Below, piece after piece: positions 8,258 through 15,094 of a stretch of DNA of 64,000 bases (positions are counted from its first letter, which is position 1; each line of letters starts with the position of its first letter). Below the pieces are notes generated by a model, which had not been told where the DNA came from, made no database searches, and saw only the letters and a program-made list of their open reading frames with translations. Made by a program: the position numbers and the translations under genes. This DNA comes from an uncultured Spirochaetales bacterium (GTDB lineage: Bacteria; Spirochaetota; Spirochaetia; Sphaerochaetales; Sphaerochaetaceae). Location of the stretch: the NCBI GenBank assembly GCA_944388965.1, contig CALXKL010000003.1:62001-126000 (forward strand), written 5' to 3'.

Positions 8258-9058
8258 TCAACGATGAGCTTTTACCATCGGATCGGTCACGACCTCCAGC
8301 CCCAGCGACTCGACGAGGATGGTTGCACGCTCGAATCCGGCGGCGATGTCATCCGTGTGGTGGGCATCCGAGCCGAGAGAGACGAGACGCCCACCCTCCT
8401 GCCTGTACCAGCGCAGGATGGTTGCGGACGGGAACGGCTCGTCAAGGCCCTGTCTGTACGCGGACGTGTTCACTTCAAGCAGTCTTCCACGTCTTACGAT
8501 ATTGGAAAGGATCTCCCTGACAGCCTCCTCATGTGTTTCGATGTGGACGTCCACACCCTGCATATGGGCGTATCGACGGATGAGGTCCAGATGGGCAAGG
8601 CTGTCGAAATCGCATCCAGAAGATATCTCCAGAAGGCCGCAAAGGTATTTCTGCACCAGAGCCTCCACATCCTCCCTGCGATAGTCGTGCAGTTTGAGGT
8701 CGACATCATCGACCTTGTGGTATGAGGCGATGACGAAGTCGAACGGGAACGAGCAAAGCAGTCGCTCCACCTTGTCATGCGCGAACTGCCACTGTCCAAT
8801 CTCGAGACCGAATCCGATCCTTATGCGTCCTGCATATGCATTCCGCAGTCTCATGACCTCGTCGGCTATCCTTTCGACATTGCCTAGATCCGAGAACGAC
8901 CCTGTAGGCTCACCGGTGGACAGGTATTCGTAATGCTCGGTGAAGACCACCGTCTCCAGCCCCTTTGATATGGCGCTACGCACCATGTCCTCCATGGACG
9001 AATGCGCATCAGGCGAAAACGACGAATGGACATGACAGTCGCAGATCTTCATGGGCAT
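8258..9058 (-). CDS. PHP-domain phosphoesterase (histidinol-phosphatase-like)
   Basis: The PHP fold is clear from 'CDCHVHSSFSPDAHSS' at the N-terminus, 'VVFTEHYEYL' near residue 38, an 'EIGQ' segment near residue 80, 'IASYHKVDD', and 'SLGSDAHHTDDIAAGFERA' near the C-terminus. These supply the His/Asp/Glu ligands of a trinuclear metal site. The closest general match is the HisJ/HisK histidinol-phosphatase group, but no other his gene is nearby, so another phosphate ester is possible. Starts at ATG 9058 and 9052 are both possible and neither has a Shine-Dalgarno; a 10-bp hairpin ends 5 nt before 9058. Confidence 0.8.
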   Translation of the reverse strand: MPMKICDCHVHSSFSPDAHSSMEDMVRSAISKGLETVVFTEHYEYLSTGEPTGSFSDLGNVERIADEVMRLRNAYAGRIRIGFGLEIGQWQFAHDKVERLLCSFPFDFVIASYHKVDDVDLKLHDYRREDVEALVQKYLCGLLEISSGCDFDSLAHLDLIRRYAHMQGVDVHIETHEEAVREILSNIVRRGRLLEVNTSAYRQGLDEPFPSATILRWYRQEGGRLVSLGSDAHHTDDIAAGFERATILVESLGLEVVTDPMVKAHR

Positions 9059-9063
9059 AATAT

Positions 9064-9108
9064 GGCCCGGATGGATACGGGCTTTCAAGCACCGTCTTCA
9101 TCCGGGCC
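9064..9108 (-). promoter_or_regulatory. 10-bp inverted repeat just before the PHP gene start
   Basis: GGCCCGGATG at 9064-9073 and CATCCGGGCC at 9099-9108 are perfectly complementary over 10 bp with a 25-nt loop. In the minus-strand mRNA the 3' arm ends 5 nt before ATG 9058. No T-run follows, so it is not a standard terminator and may occlude translation initiation. Confidence 0.45.
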
Positions 9109-9113
9109 CATGA

Positions 9114-9150
9114 AACGGAAAAGCCGGAAGAGACAAAACCCCTTCCGGCA
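9114..9150 (-). terminator. Intrinsic terminator of the small membrane protein gene
   Basis: GCCGGAAG at 9123-9130 pairs with CTTCCGGC at 9142-9149. On the minus strand the stem is followed by TTTTCCGTTTC. Confidence 0.75.
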
Positions 9151-9172
9151 CTGTGATCCGCTACATCGTCCG

Positions 9173-9610
9173 CTATTCGGTCTTCTGTCCAGGACCTTCC
9201 ACCCCGTCACCGGGCATGACGGTTCCCTCCGAGGCGGCACTTCCGTTCTGGTCTCCGCTCTTCCCATCGTCCTGATGTGTGACGGGTGCGGCATGCTCCA
9301 TGTGCCTCCTGGGCTCCTCGTGCACCTTCCCTGCTTCATGCCCCCTGCGATCGGTCCTTGGATTCCTGATGGCAAGATAGGCGAAGAGGAAGACTCCTGC
9401 GATTCCGAGAATGAACGACATCTGGCCGAAGCTGGTCAGAAGCCTGGACTCCAGCGAGTGGTTCGTGTAGCTCGTCTGGAAATAGATCGTCCTGCCGAAA
9501 CGGTACTCCACGCTGTCGTAGGAGCTCGAAATCCCGAGTCCGACCAGCAGAAAGCCGAGTGCGATCAGCAGAATCGATACGATCAATGTGACAATGGTGC
9601 TCTTCTTCAT
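9173..9610 (-). CDS. Small two-helix membrane protein with charged tail
   Basis: The 145-residue product starts at ATG 9610 behind GGAGG (spacing 8). Helix one is at residues 4-26 and helix two at about 60-80; the intervening ~35 residues contain Tyr/Arg and should face the periplasm. Residues 85-145 are hydrophilic, rich in Gly, Glu, His and Pro, and look disordered. I do not recognise a family. The leader contains two competing hairpins, one of which covers the ribosome binding site (see 9617-9669). It is the last gene after the nucleoside salvage cluster. Confidence 0.65.
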   Translation of the reverse strand: MKKSTIVTLIVSILLIALGFLLVGLGISSSYDSVEYRFGRTIYFQTSYTNHSLESRLLTSFGQMSFILGIAGVFLFAYLAIRNPRTDRRGHEAGKVHEEPRRHMEHAAPVTHQDDGKSGDQNGSAASEGTVMPGDGVEGPGQKTE

Positions 9611-9616
9611 CTGACA

Positions 9617-9669
9617 CCTCCTGATGTGCGCCATGCGCTGCACATCAACAACAGTAACCCATCAGGAGG
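9617..9669 (-). promoter_or_regulatory. Two-state leader: SD-sequestering versus anti-sequestering hairpin
   Basis: In minus-strand mRNA, CCTCCTGATG (9669-9660) can pair over 10 bp with CATCAGGAGG (9626-9617), which contains the ribosome binding site of the gene starting at 9610. Alternatively TGATGTGC (9647-9640) can pair over 8 bp with GCACATCA (9629-9622), leaving GGAGG free. The two share bases 9622-9626 and cannot both form fully. Read on the plus strand, the outer repeat is followed by CTTTTTC and would look like a terminator, but no plus-strand gene precedes it. Confidence 0.5.
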
Positions 9670-9710
9670 CTTTTTCAAGCGCATCGCGGCCAACTTCACA
9701 GAATTTCCAT

Positions 9711-10286
9711 CTACCGGGTGCAGTCGAAGGAGACCGCGTGTACGATTCCCTCCACTTCGACCTCCTCGATGCCGCGCACCTTGAAGCCGATCGTCACAAG
9801 CGTGTTCAGCACGTCCTCGACCGTGTAGTACTTCGTCATGACCTCCTGGTCGCAGAACCAGAGGGGCACAGGACGCTCGCCCGACAGGTCCACCCTCAGG
9901 CTGTCCTCGAACGAGAAGATGAAGTGTCCGTTGTACGACAGACAGTCGTAGACATCGAAGAGGAAGGCGACGAGGTCCTTCTTCGGGATGTGGTTGACAT
10001 ACATGGGTGCATAGACCAGATCGTAGACACCCTCCACCCCCTGCCTGACGGGAATGCGTGACTCCAGGTCGATGTTCCTTCTGAAGTCGGCAAGCGCCTC
10101 CTCGTCGGCACACATCAGCTCGATGGCGGCCTCATCGACCCTCTCGCCTGCAATGGCGGCGGCTATCAGGCTGAAAGGTCCCACCGCAAGAATCCTGGAA
10201 CCGGGCGTCAGCCTGTCGAGCGCCGCATCAAGCGAGGCGTACAGTCCGGTGTTGTCCTCAAGCCATGCCTTGAATTCGTCTATCAT
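9711..10286 (-). CDS. Methyltransferase-fold protein
   Basis: This 191-residue protein has the layout of a class I SAM methyltransferase: 'SRILAVGPFSLIAAAIA' near residue 30 in place of the Gly-rich motif I, an acidic motif II region 'IELMCADEE', 'YDLVYAPM' near residue 95 and 'CLSYNGHFIFSFEDSLR' resembling the post-strand-5 region. The Gly-rich loop is poorly kept (VGPFS rather than GxGxG), so SAM binding is uncertain. It lies 30 nt downstream of the phosphorylase gene in the same direction and is probably co-transcribed. Substrate unknown. Confidence 0.55.
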   Translation of the reverse strand: MIDEFKAWLEDNTGLYASLDAALDRLTPGSRILAVGPFSLIAAAIAGERVDEAAIELMCADEEALADFRRNIDLESRIPVRQGVEGVYDLVYAPMYVNHIPKKDLVAFLFDVYDCLSYNGHFIFSFEDSLRVDLSGERPVPLWFCDQEVMTKYYTVEDVLNTLVTIGFKVRGIEEVEVEGIVHAVSFDCTR

Positions 10287-10316
10287 GTCCTAATGATACC
10301 ACTTTTCTGGATGCAT

Positions 10317-11018
10317 TCATGAAAGAGCCGCAAGGCTTATGTCCAGCAGTCTGGAGGAAAGACGGCGAATCGACTCGTCCTCCAGGAAGGACACGCCCTC
10401 CTCGTCAAGCCCTGCAGCCCAGTTTATCGAATAGGCGATCGCGACATGTCTGATGCCAAGTTCACGCAGCAGCACGGCCTCGCTTGCCAGCGTCATCCCC
10501 ACGACATCGGCACCGAGATTGCGGAAGGCCCTTATCTCTGCGGGGGTCTCCAGCCTGGGGCCGTTGGTCATGATGTAGACGATTCCGGCCCTGATCTCCT
10601 TCTCGCCTGCCATATACGCGCTCCTCGCGAACGAGGATGCCAGCTGTCTGTCGAAGCAGTTCACCATGCCGACATGTCTGAGGGGGTTCTCGATTCCGTC
10701 ATGGAACGTCAGGTCGCGTCCGGAGATGTCGATGAAGTCCTCGACGACGCCGAACGAGCCGGGGGAGAGGCGGCTGGTTATGGAGCCGACGGCGTAGATG
10801 CCGATCGCATCGCTGACACCGAGGTCTGCAAGCGCCTGGATGTTCGCCTTGTAGTCTATTCTGCCTGGGGCGATGGAATGGTCCGCCTTGTGACGCGGGA
10901 GGATGACGACATCCCCCTTGGTGAACACATCCACAACGCCATAGCGCGTCTTCACGCTCGCCGCATCGAATCCTTCGAGCAGCCTGTCGATCCCGGTTCC
11001 TGCGATTATCGCCTTCAT
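10317..11018 (-). CDS. MTAP/PNP-family nucleoside phosphorylase
   Basis: The 233-residue protein carries the family signature 'TNGPRLETPAEIRAFRNLG' followed by 'VVGMTLASEAVLLRELGI' and ends 'NWAAG', as in methylthioadenosine/methylthioinosine phosphorylases. An N-terminal 'LPRHKADHSIAPGRIDYKANI' block corresponds to the phosphate- and nucleoside-binding region (family form RHG..H..PP..iNYrANI). It cleaves a 6-substituted or 6-oxo purine nucleoside to base and (methylthio)ribose-1-phosphate. It overlaps the MtnA-like gene by 4 nt, which suggests that its sugar-1-phosphate product feeds that isomerase. Slightly short for MTAP (~270). Confidence 0.85.
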   Translation of the reverse strand: MKAIIAGTGIDRLLEGFDAASVKTRYGVVDVFTKGDVVILPRHKADHSIAPGRIDYKANIQALADLGVSDAIGIYAVGSITSRLSPGSFGVVEDFIDISGRDLTFHDGIENPLRHVGMVNCFDRQLASSFARSAYMAGEKEIRAGIVYIMTNGPRLETPAEIRAFRNLGADVVGMTLASEAVLLRELGIRHVAIAYSINWAAGLDEEGVSFLEDESIRRLSSRLLDISLAALS

Positions 11019-11995
11019 CTTGCAATTCCTCCTCTTGTAACCACCCCTGCCACCAGATCGGGAGGGATTATGTCGAATGCCGGATACAAGGCCTGGACAT
11101 CACCCGTGCTCGTATCCATCCCCTGGCACATCTTCACCCCGTCGGACGCACGGAACTCCACCTTGAAATCCTCCAGGTCCTGGTAGCGGTCGTCGAAACC
11201 GGTGCTGAACGCGTAATACGGAACGCCATAGCGGGCACAGACGATTGCGCTTGTCAGCGTTCCGACCTTGTTCACGACCCAGTTGCTCCTTGTGGCCAGG
11301 TCACTTGCCGTCATGTAAAGCGAGACCTGGCCCGACGAGACGACGTGAGCCACCATGCCGTCGGTGATCAGAGCATGGTCATAGCCCATCTCGGCAAGCC
11401 CCGGAGCCGTCAGATGCGCCCCCTGAAGATAGGGCCGGGTCTCCTGGCTGTAGACCTTGAACGACCTTCCATCCATTCCTGCAAGGGCCAGCGAGAGGAA
11501 GAACGAATGCTCGGGAAAGCATGTGGTCAGTATCCCCGCTCCGTCCTCTATCAGCGTCGAGCCGACCTCGGCCATCGCAAGGTAGTTCGCATCATAGTCC
11601 TCAAGCCGGGAGATGACAATGTCCTCGATGCCCCGGGCGAAAGACGAGGCTGGAAGCGCCTCGACCTCGGCCCAGATCCCGTCAAGCTCACGGGCGACGG
11701 TGGTATTGGTCCTCCTGACGTTCGAAAGAAGTCTCCGGACCTCCTCCATCCTCTCCATGTCGCGTCCATGGATGCGGGCCTCCATGACAAGCGTCCACAA
11801 GGCCACCTCCAGCTGTCCTCCTCCCTGGGTGACCATGGATCCTATCGCATGAGCGCTCTCCTCCGCCGAACGTGAGGCCAGGCTCCTGACCTCGAAGGGA
11901 AGAAGACTGCGCATGCCGATAAGCAGCACATCGCCATCCAGACGGGCGATGAACTCATGCGACAGGGAGCGTGGAAGAAGAGACTGGATGTTCAA
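11015..11995 (-). CDS. MtnA-like (methylthio)ribose-1-phosphate isomerase
   Basis: A 326-residue eIF2B-alpha/MtnA-fold protein. Key motifs are 'TQGGGQLEVALW' near residue 55, 'GILTTCFPE' near 155 (the Cys aligns with the catalytic Cys of MtnA's 'LTHCNtG'), 'SQETRPYLQGAHLTAPGL' near 180, 'LITDGMVAHV', and 'TASDLATRSNWVVNKVGT' where MtnA has 'GADRIa.NGDvaNKiGT', so the catalytic Asp is kept. It should open a ribose-1-phosphate to a ribulose-1-phosphate. Ribose-1,5-bisphosphate isomerase is the main alternative. Gene overlaps of 4 nt on both sides place it between the deaminase and the phosphorylase. Confidence 0.8.
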   Translation of the reverse strand: MNIQSLLPRSLSHEFIARLDGDVLLIGMRSLLPFEVRSLASRSAEESAHAIGSMVTQGGGQLEVALWTLVMEARIHGRDMERMEEVRRLLSNVRRTNTTVARELDGIWAEVEALPASSFARGIEDIVISRLEDYDANYLAMAEVGSTLIEDGAGILTTCFPEHSFFLSLALAGMDGRSFKVYSQETRPYLQGAHLTAPGLAEMGYDHALITDGMVAHVVSSGQVSLYMTASDLATRSNWVVNKVGTLTSAIVCARYGVPYYAFSTGFDDRYQDLEDFKVEFRASDGVKMCQGMDTSTGDVQALYPAFDIIPPDLVAGVVTRGGIAR

Positions 11996-12516
11996 CTCCA
12001 GAAACCCTCGTGAGCCGAGAGCAGCTCCCGCCTCAGGTCCTCATCGTCACTCGGACCGGCGATGCGGATGTCCTTCTGCCCCGCCTTGACGACATCACGG
12101 CAGGACAGCGAGAAGGTCGGATTCTCCTCGTTGTCGCCTGTCAGCCGCAGCAGCTCCACCTCGCTCACGCCGTACACGATGCGTCCGATATTCGCCCAGT
12201 ATATTGCGCCTGTGCACATCACACAGGGTTCGAAGTTCGTGTATAGAGTGCACTTCGACAGTCTTTCGGGCGTATACTCCTTCGCGGCGCGCAGCGTGAG
12301 CAGCGTCTCCGCATGATAGCTGGAACCGCCTGTTGTGAACCCGTTGGTCTGCCTCATGAGGACATTGTCTTCCTCATCCACCAGAATTGCGGCGAAGGGA
12401 TGGTTGCCTGCCGCCCTGGACTCGAGGGCCAGAGCCGAACACTCCTTCAGATGCCGTCTGTCCCTTTCATCGATCTTTTCCTCTATGACTCTTCCCATGG
12501 CATATAAAGATTGCAT
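11992..12516 (-). CDS. Cytidine-deaminase-fold nucleoside/base deaminase
   Basis: This 174-residue zinc deaminase has 'SSYHAETLLTLRAA' (zinc His and catalytic Glu) and 'NFEPCVMCTGAIYWANIGRIVYG' (two zinc Cys), the guanine deaminase/TadA/CDA arrangement. Residues after the zinc site resemble the guanine deaminase (GuaD) branch rather than TadA. It may deaminate a purine base or nucleoside ahead of the phosphorylase. ATG 12516 is used; ATG 12498 is a possible second start, and neither shows a Shine-Dalgarno. First gene of a three-gene overlapping cluster. Confidence 0.8.
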   Translation of the reverse strand: MQSLYAMGRVIEEKIDERDRRHLKECSALALESRAAGNHPFAAILVDEEDNVLMRQTNGFTTGGSSYHAETLLTLRAAKEYTPERLSKCTLYTNFEPCVMCTGAIYWANIGRIVYGVSEVELLRLTGDNEENPTFSLSCRDVVKAGQKDIRIAGPSDDEDLRRELLSAHEGFWS

Positions 12517-12547
12517 GAAGACGGACGTAATGCAACAGGTCTTCGCC

Positions 12548-12577
12548 TTGACGCCACGTGTCCCCAGTGCTTAACTT
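12548..12577 (+). promoter_or_regulatory. Promoter for the FKBP gene
   Basis: TTGACG at 12548 and TAACTT at 12572 are 18 nt apart, upstream of the gene starting at 12622. Confidence 0.45.
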
Positions 12578-12621
12578 GGCATTATGCGGCCCACGGGCTT
12601 CATTCGAAAGGAAGAATTCAT

Positions 12622-13920
12622 ATGAAAAGAAAGCTGCTTACTGTTCTCATGGTGCTTCTCACCGCCACGCTGTGCTTCGCATCCGGAGCCAGGGAGATCG
12701 CCGATGACGAAACCATAGTCAAGGTCCTGTCGATCGACGTCGAGGACGATGGCGTCTATCGCGCGACCGTCCTGAGCACGGACGGCACCGTCATTGTATA
12801 CAGGGCAAGCGAAGAGGAGACCGTCTGCTCGGTCCCGTTCGAACAGATCCATGTCGGCTCGGTCCTTGCCGTCAAGGACAACGGAATCATGACGATGAGC
12901 ATTCCGGCACAGATGTGGGCCACTGAAATCAGGGACATAACCCTAGGTGTCGGCGCAGGTGCATACGACATCACTTTCGCAGAGCCGGAAGGCGTCTATG
13001 CGGATGTGATTGCCCAAGAGAGTACCGGTGCCGCCCTGTGGCCGATGAGCGTGGCCGACGATCTCGAGTCCAGGTTCAGCTATTCCTATGCATACGACCT
13101 GGTGAACGGATATGCGGCACAGGGAGTCGTCTTCCGCGGTCCGTACTATGTGCGCGGCATCATGGACTTCTGGAACGGATCGGAGCCCCTCACCCCGCTT
13201 CAGAGCATGGCTGAGGACGTGAACCTCTACATCGACACGATATTCATGAACGGCGTTGCGGAGACGACGGGTCCCGTGCCGTCCTCGATGGACGAGATAG
13301 AGGCCATCTCCTCGTTCGACGACATAAGCCAGCGCTTCAGCTACGCATACGGCTATGCATCGGCGTACCAGGACTACATGTCCGGCATCACCGTGGACCT
13401 CGAGGACTATGTGAACGGCGCGCTCACCGCGGTCTATGGAGGAGCCCCGCTGCTTGACGAGGACGAACGCAGCAGCTCGATCACGGAATACGTCGAACAC
13501 CTCAGCGAGCAGTATCTTGCATACATCGAGCAGATGGCCGCCGACAACCTTCTCAGCGCGGAGAACTTCCTCGAGGAGAACGCGGGTGTCGAAGGCATGG
13601 TCGTCACACAATCAGGACTCCAGTACGAAGTGGTGAGGGAAGGCGACGGTGCAAGACCGACAATGGACGACACGGTCATCGTCAACTACACGCTGCGCGA
13701 CATCGACGGCAATCTGATCGAGTCGTCAGACGGATCCGAGTTCGCCCTTTCGGGACTGATCCCCGGCTTCGCCGAGGCCGTGCTCAACATGAACGTCGGT
13801 GGAGAGGTCATCGCCTACCTGCACCCCTCGCTCGGATACGGCGAGAACGGAGCCGGCGCAATAGAACCCAATTCGCTGCTCGTGTTCGACATAGAGCTTA
13901 CGGGGATCGTCGAGGACTGA
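12622..13920 (+). CDS. Exported FKBP-type peptidyl-prolyl isomerase with duplicated N-terminal motif
   Basis: The 432-residue protein starts at ATG 12622 behind GGAAG. A signal peptide ends near 'LCFA-SGAREIAD'. The C-terminal ~105 residues are an FKBP domain ('QSGLQYEVVREGDGARPTMD', 'VIVNYTLRDIDG', 'IPGFAEAVLNMNVGGE', 'LGYGENGAG'), so it should isomerise Xaa-Pro bonds in the periplasm. Between them lie two FKBP-N-like segments starting 'RFSYSYAYDLVNGYA' (about residue 153) and 'RFSYAYGYASAYQDYM' (about residue 236), apparently an internal duplication of the dimerisation/chaperone motif. Residues 25-145 form a further domain I cannot name. An intrinsic terminator follows. Confidence 0.88.
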   Translation: MKRKLLTVLMVLLTATLCFASGAREIADDETIVKVLSIDVEDDGVYRATVLSTDGTVIVYRASEEETVCSVPFEQIHVGSVLAVKDNGIMTMSIPAQMWATEIRDITLGVGAGAYDITFAEPEGVYADVIAQESTGAALWPMSVADDLESRFSYSYAYDLVNGYAAQGVVFRGPYYVRGIMDFWNGSEPLTPLQSMAEDVNLYIDTIFMNGVAETTGPVPSSMDEIEAISSFDDISQRFSYAYGYASAYQDYMSGITVDLEDYVNGALTAVYGGAPLLDEDERSSSITEYVEHLSEQYLAYIEQMAADNLLSAENFLEENAGVEGMVVTQSGLQYEVVREGDGARPTMDDTVIVNYTLRDIDGNLIESSDGSEFALSGLIPGFAEAVLNMNVGGEVIAYLHPSLGYGENGAGAIEPNSLLVFDIELTGIVED

Positions 13921-13951
13921 TCGCCTTGGCATCCACCGCAATACAGAGACA

Positions 13952-13982
13952 GAGAGCCCGTGCCCCGGGCTCTCTTCTCATT
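13952..13982 (+). terminator. Terminator after the FKBP gene
   Basis: GAGAGCCCG at 13952-13960 pairs with CGGGCTCTC at 13965-13973 across a 4-nt loop, followed by TTCTCATT. Confidence 0.6.
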
Positions 13983-14006
13983 GTGTGCACATGCTTTAGA
14001 TCCTGA

Positions 14007-14393
14007 CTACTTCATCGGGAAGGTGAACACCACATCCCTGAAGTCTGCGGGAAGACTGGTCGAGACGCCTCTTCTGTAACGTCCTTCACCAAGGAGCAGA
14101 AAACGGCCTTCGCATAGGACGAACACGGAGGAGGCGTCCATGTGTGACACGACCTCCTCCCCGTCCAGGGCCACGATGAGCGCACCCTCGCCCGCTTTGA
14201 CCTCGAACTCGAAGCCTCCCGACGAGCTCATGGCGCTCATGACACGGTACGTGACGCTCTCGTCCTCGTCGCATGCATACGTTCCGTCCTTCCTCTCATA
14301 TGGCAGAGAGCGGTCCATGACCGTGATGACATGGGCCATGGCCGGCACGACCGGCACGTACGTCTCAAGCTGCGAAAGCGTGTCGAATATCAT
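14007..14393 (-). CDS. Possible YhcH/YjgK/YiaL-family protein, degenerate
   Basis: A 128-residue soluble protein beginning 'MIFDTLSQLETYVPVVP', like the 'MIyDsLenl..Y' start of the YhcH/YiaL (DUF386) cupin-like family. A later 'VALDGEEVVSHMD' could match the family's 'GeE' block. The usual 'E.H..yiDiq' metal-binding motif is not present ('FEFEVKAGEGALIVA' sits there), so any member has lost it. The start overlaps the upstream kinase stop by 1 nt (TGATG). Assignment is weak; sugar-derivative binding would be only a family inference. Confidence 0.45.
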   Translation of the reverse strand: MIFDTLSQLETYVPVVPAMAHVITVMDRSLPYERKDGTYACDEDESVTYRVMSAMSSSGGFEFEVKAGEGALIVALDGEEVVSHMDASSVFVLCEGRFLLLGEGRYRRGVSTSLPADFRDVVFTFPMK

Positions 14394-15037
14394 CAGATGT
14401 CATCGCCCTTGTGCGCACAGGCGACCTCGGTGAACGACAGGATCTGATCGACGCAGCCTTCGATGCCGAGCCTGGCGCTGTCGAGCGCAAGGTCGTATGT
14501 GCGGCACATGCCCCATTTCCTGTCCGAATAGTAGTTGTAGAAGTTGGCACGGGTCTTGTCGTTCTTCAGGCAGATGTCCTCGGCCTTGTCCTTCGGCACT
14601 TCGTACACGTTCACCGCACGGTGCACCCTTGCCTCAAGAGGAGCATGGATGAACACGGAGATCACGTTCGGATTGTCGCGCAGGACATAGTCGGCGCAGC
14701 GGCCGATGATCACGCAGCTGCCCTGGTCCGCTATCTTCTTGATCGTCTTGGACTGGATCAGGAAGAGCTGGTCGTTGAGCGGCATCTCGTTGAAGCCCAG
14801 CGCTCCGGAGCTCATCGGGTAGTTCCCCATGACCAGGGAATACAGGAGAGAGGATGTCGGCTTCTCGTCGGCATTGTGGAACAGGGCCTCGCTCAGACCG
14901 CTGTCCTTGGCTGCCAAAGCGAGGAGCTCCTTGTCATAGAACGGGATGCCCAGCTTCTCCGCAAGCGTGCGTCCGACCTTCCTTCCCCCGCTGCCGAACT
15001 GGCGGCCTATGGTGTAGATGATCTTGTCTTTCTCCAT
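14393..15037 (-). CDS. Cytidylate kinase-like family protein
   Basis: This 214-residue P-loop protein has 'YTIGRQFGSGGRKVGRTLAEKLGIPFYDKELL', the hallmark start of the 'cytidylate kinase-like' family (AAA_26/Cmk-like) found in anaerobes, followed by 'SCVIIGRCADYVLRDNPN' and an Arg-rich lid. The start ATG 15037 has AGGAGG 5-8 nt upstream and a TATAAT box on the minus strand at 15062-15057. The P-loop lacks the usual GKS/GKT Lys-Ser but has 'GSGGRKVG', as is normal for this family. True substrate is unproven. It forms a pair with the overlapping 14007 gene. Confidence 0.85.
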   Translation of the reverse strand: MEKDKIIYTIGRQFGSGGRKVGRTLAEKLGIPFYDKELLALAAKDSGLSEALFHNADEKPTSSLLYSLVMGNYPMSSGALGFNEMPLNDQLFLIQSKTIKKIADQGSCVIIGRCADYVLRDNPNVISVFIHAPLEARVHRAVNVYEVPKDKAEDICLKNDKTRANFYNYYSDRKWGMCRTYDLALDSARLGIEGCVDQILSFTEVACAHKGDDI

Positions 15038-15056
15038 TTACTTCCTCCTGGCCTCC

Positions 15057-15062
15057 ATTATA
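15057..15062 (-). promoter_or_regulatory. Consensus -10 box (TATAAT) for the 15037 gene
   Basis: The minus strand reads TATAAT here, 19 nt before the start codon. The -35 is weak (TTCTTT, 16-nt spacing). Confidence 0.45.
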
Positions 15063-15094
15063 TCACCTCGGAAGACGTAAAGAAGAATTTTTTC

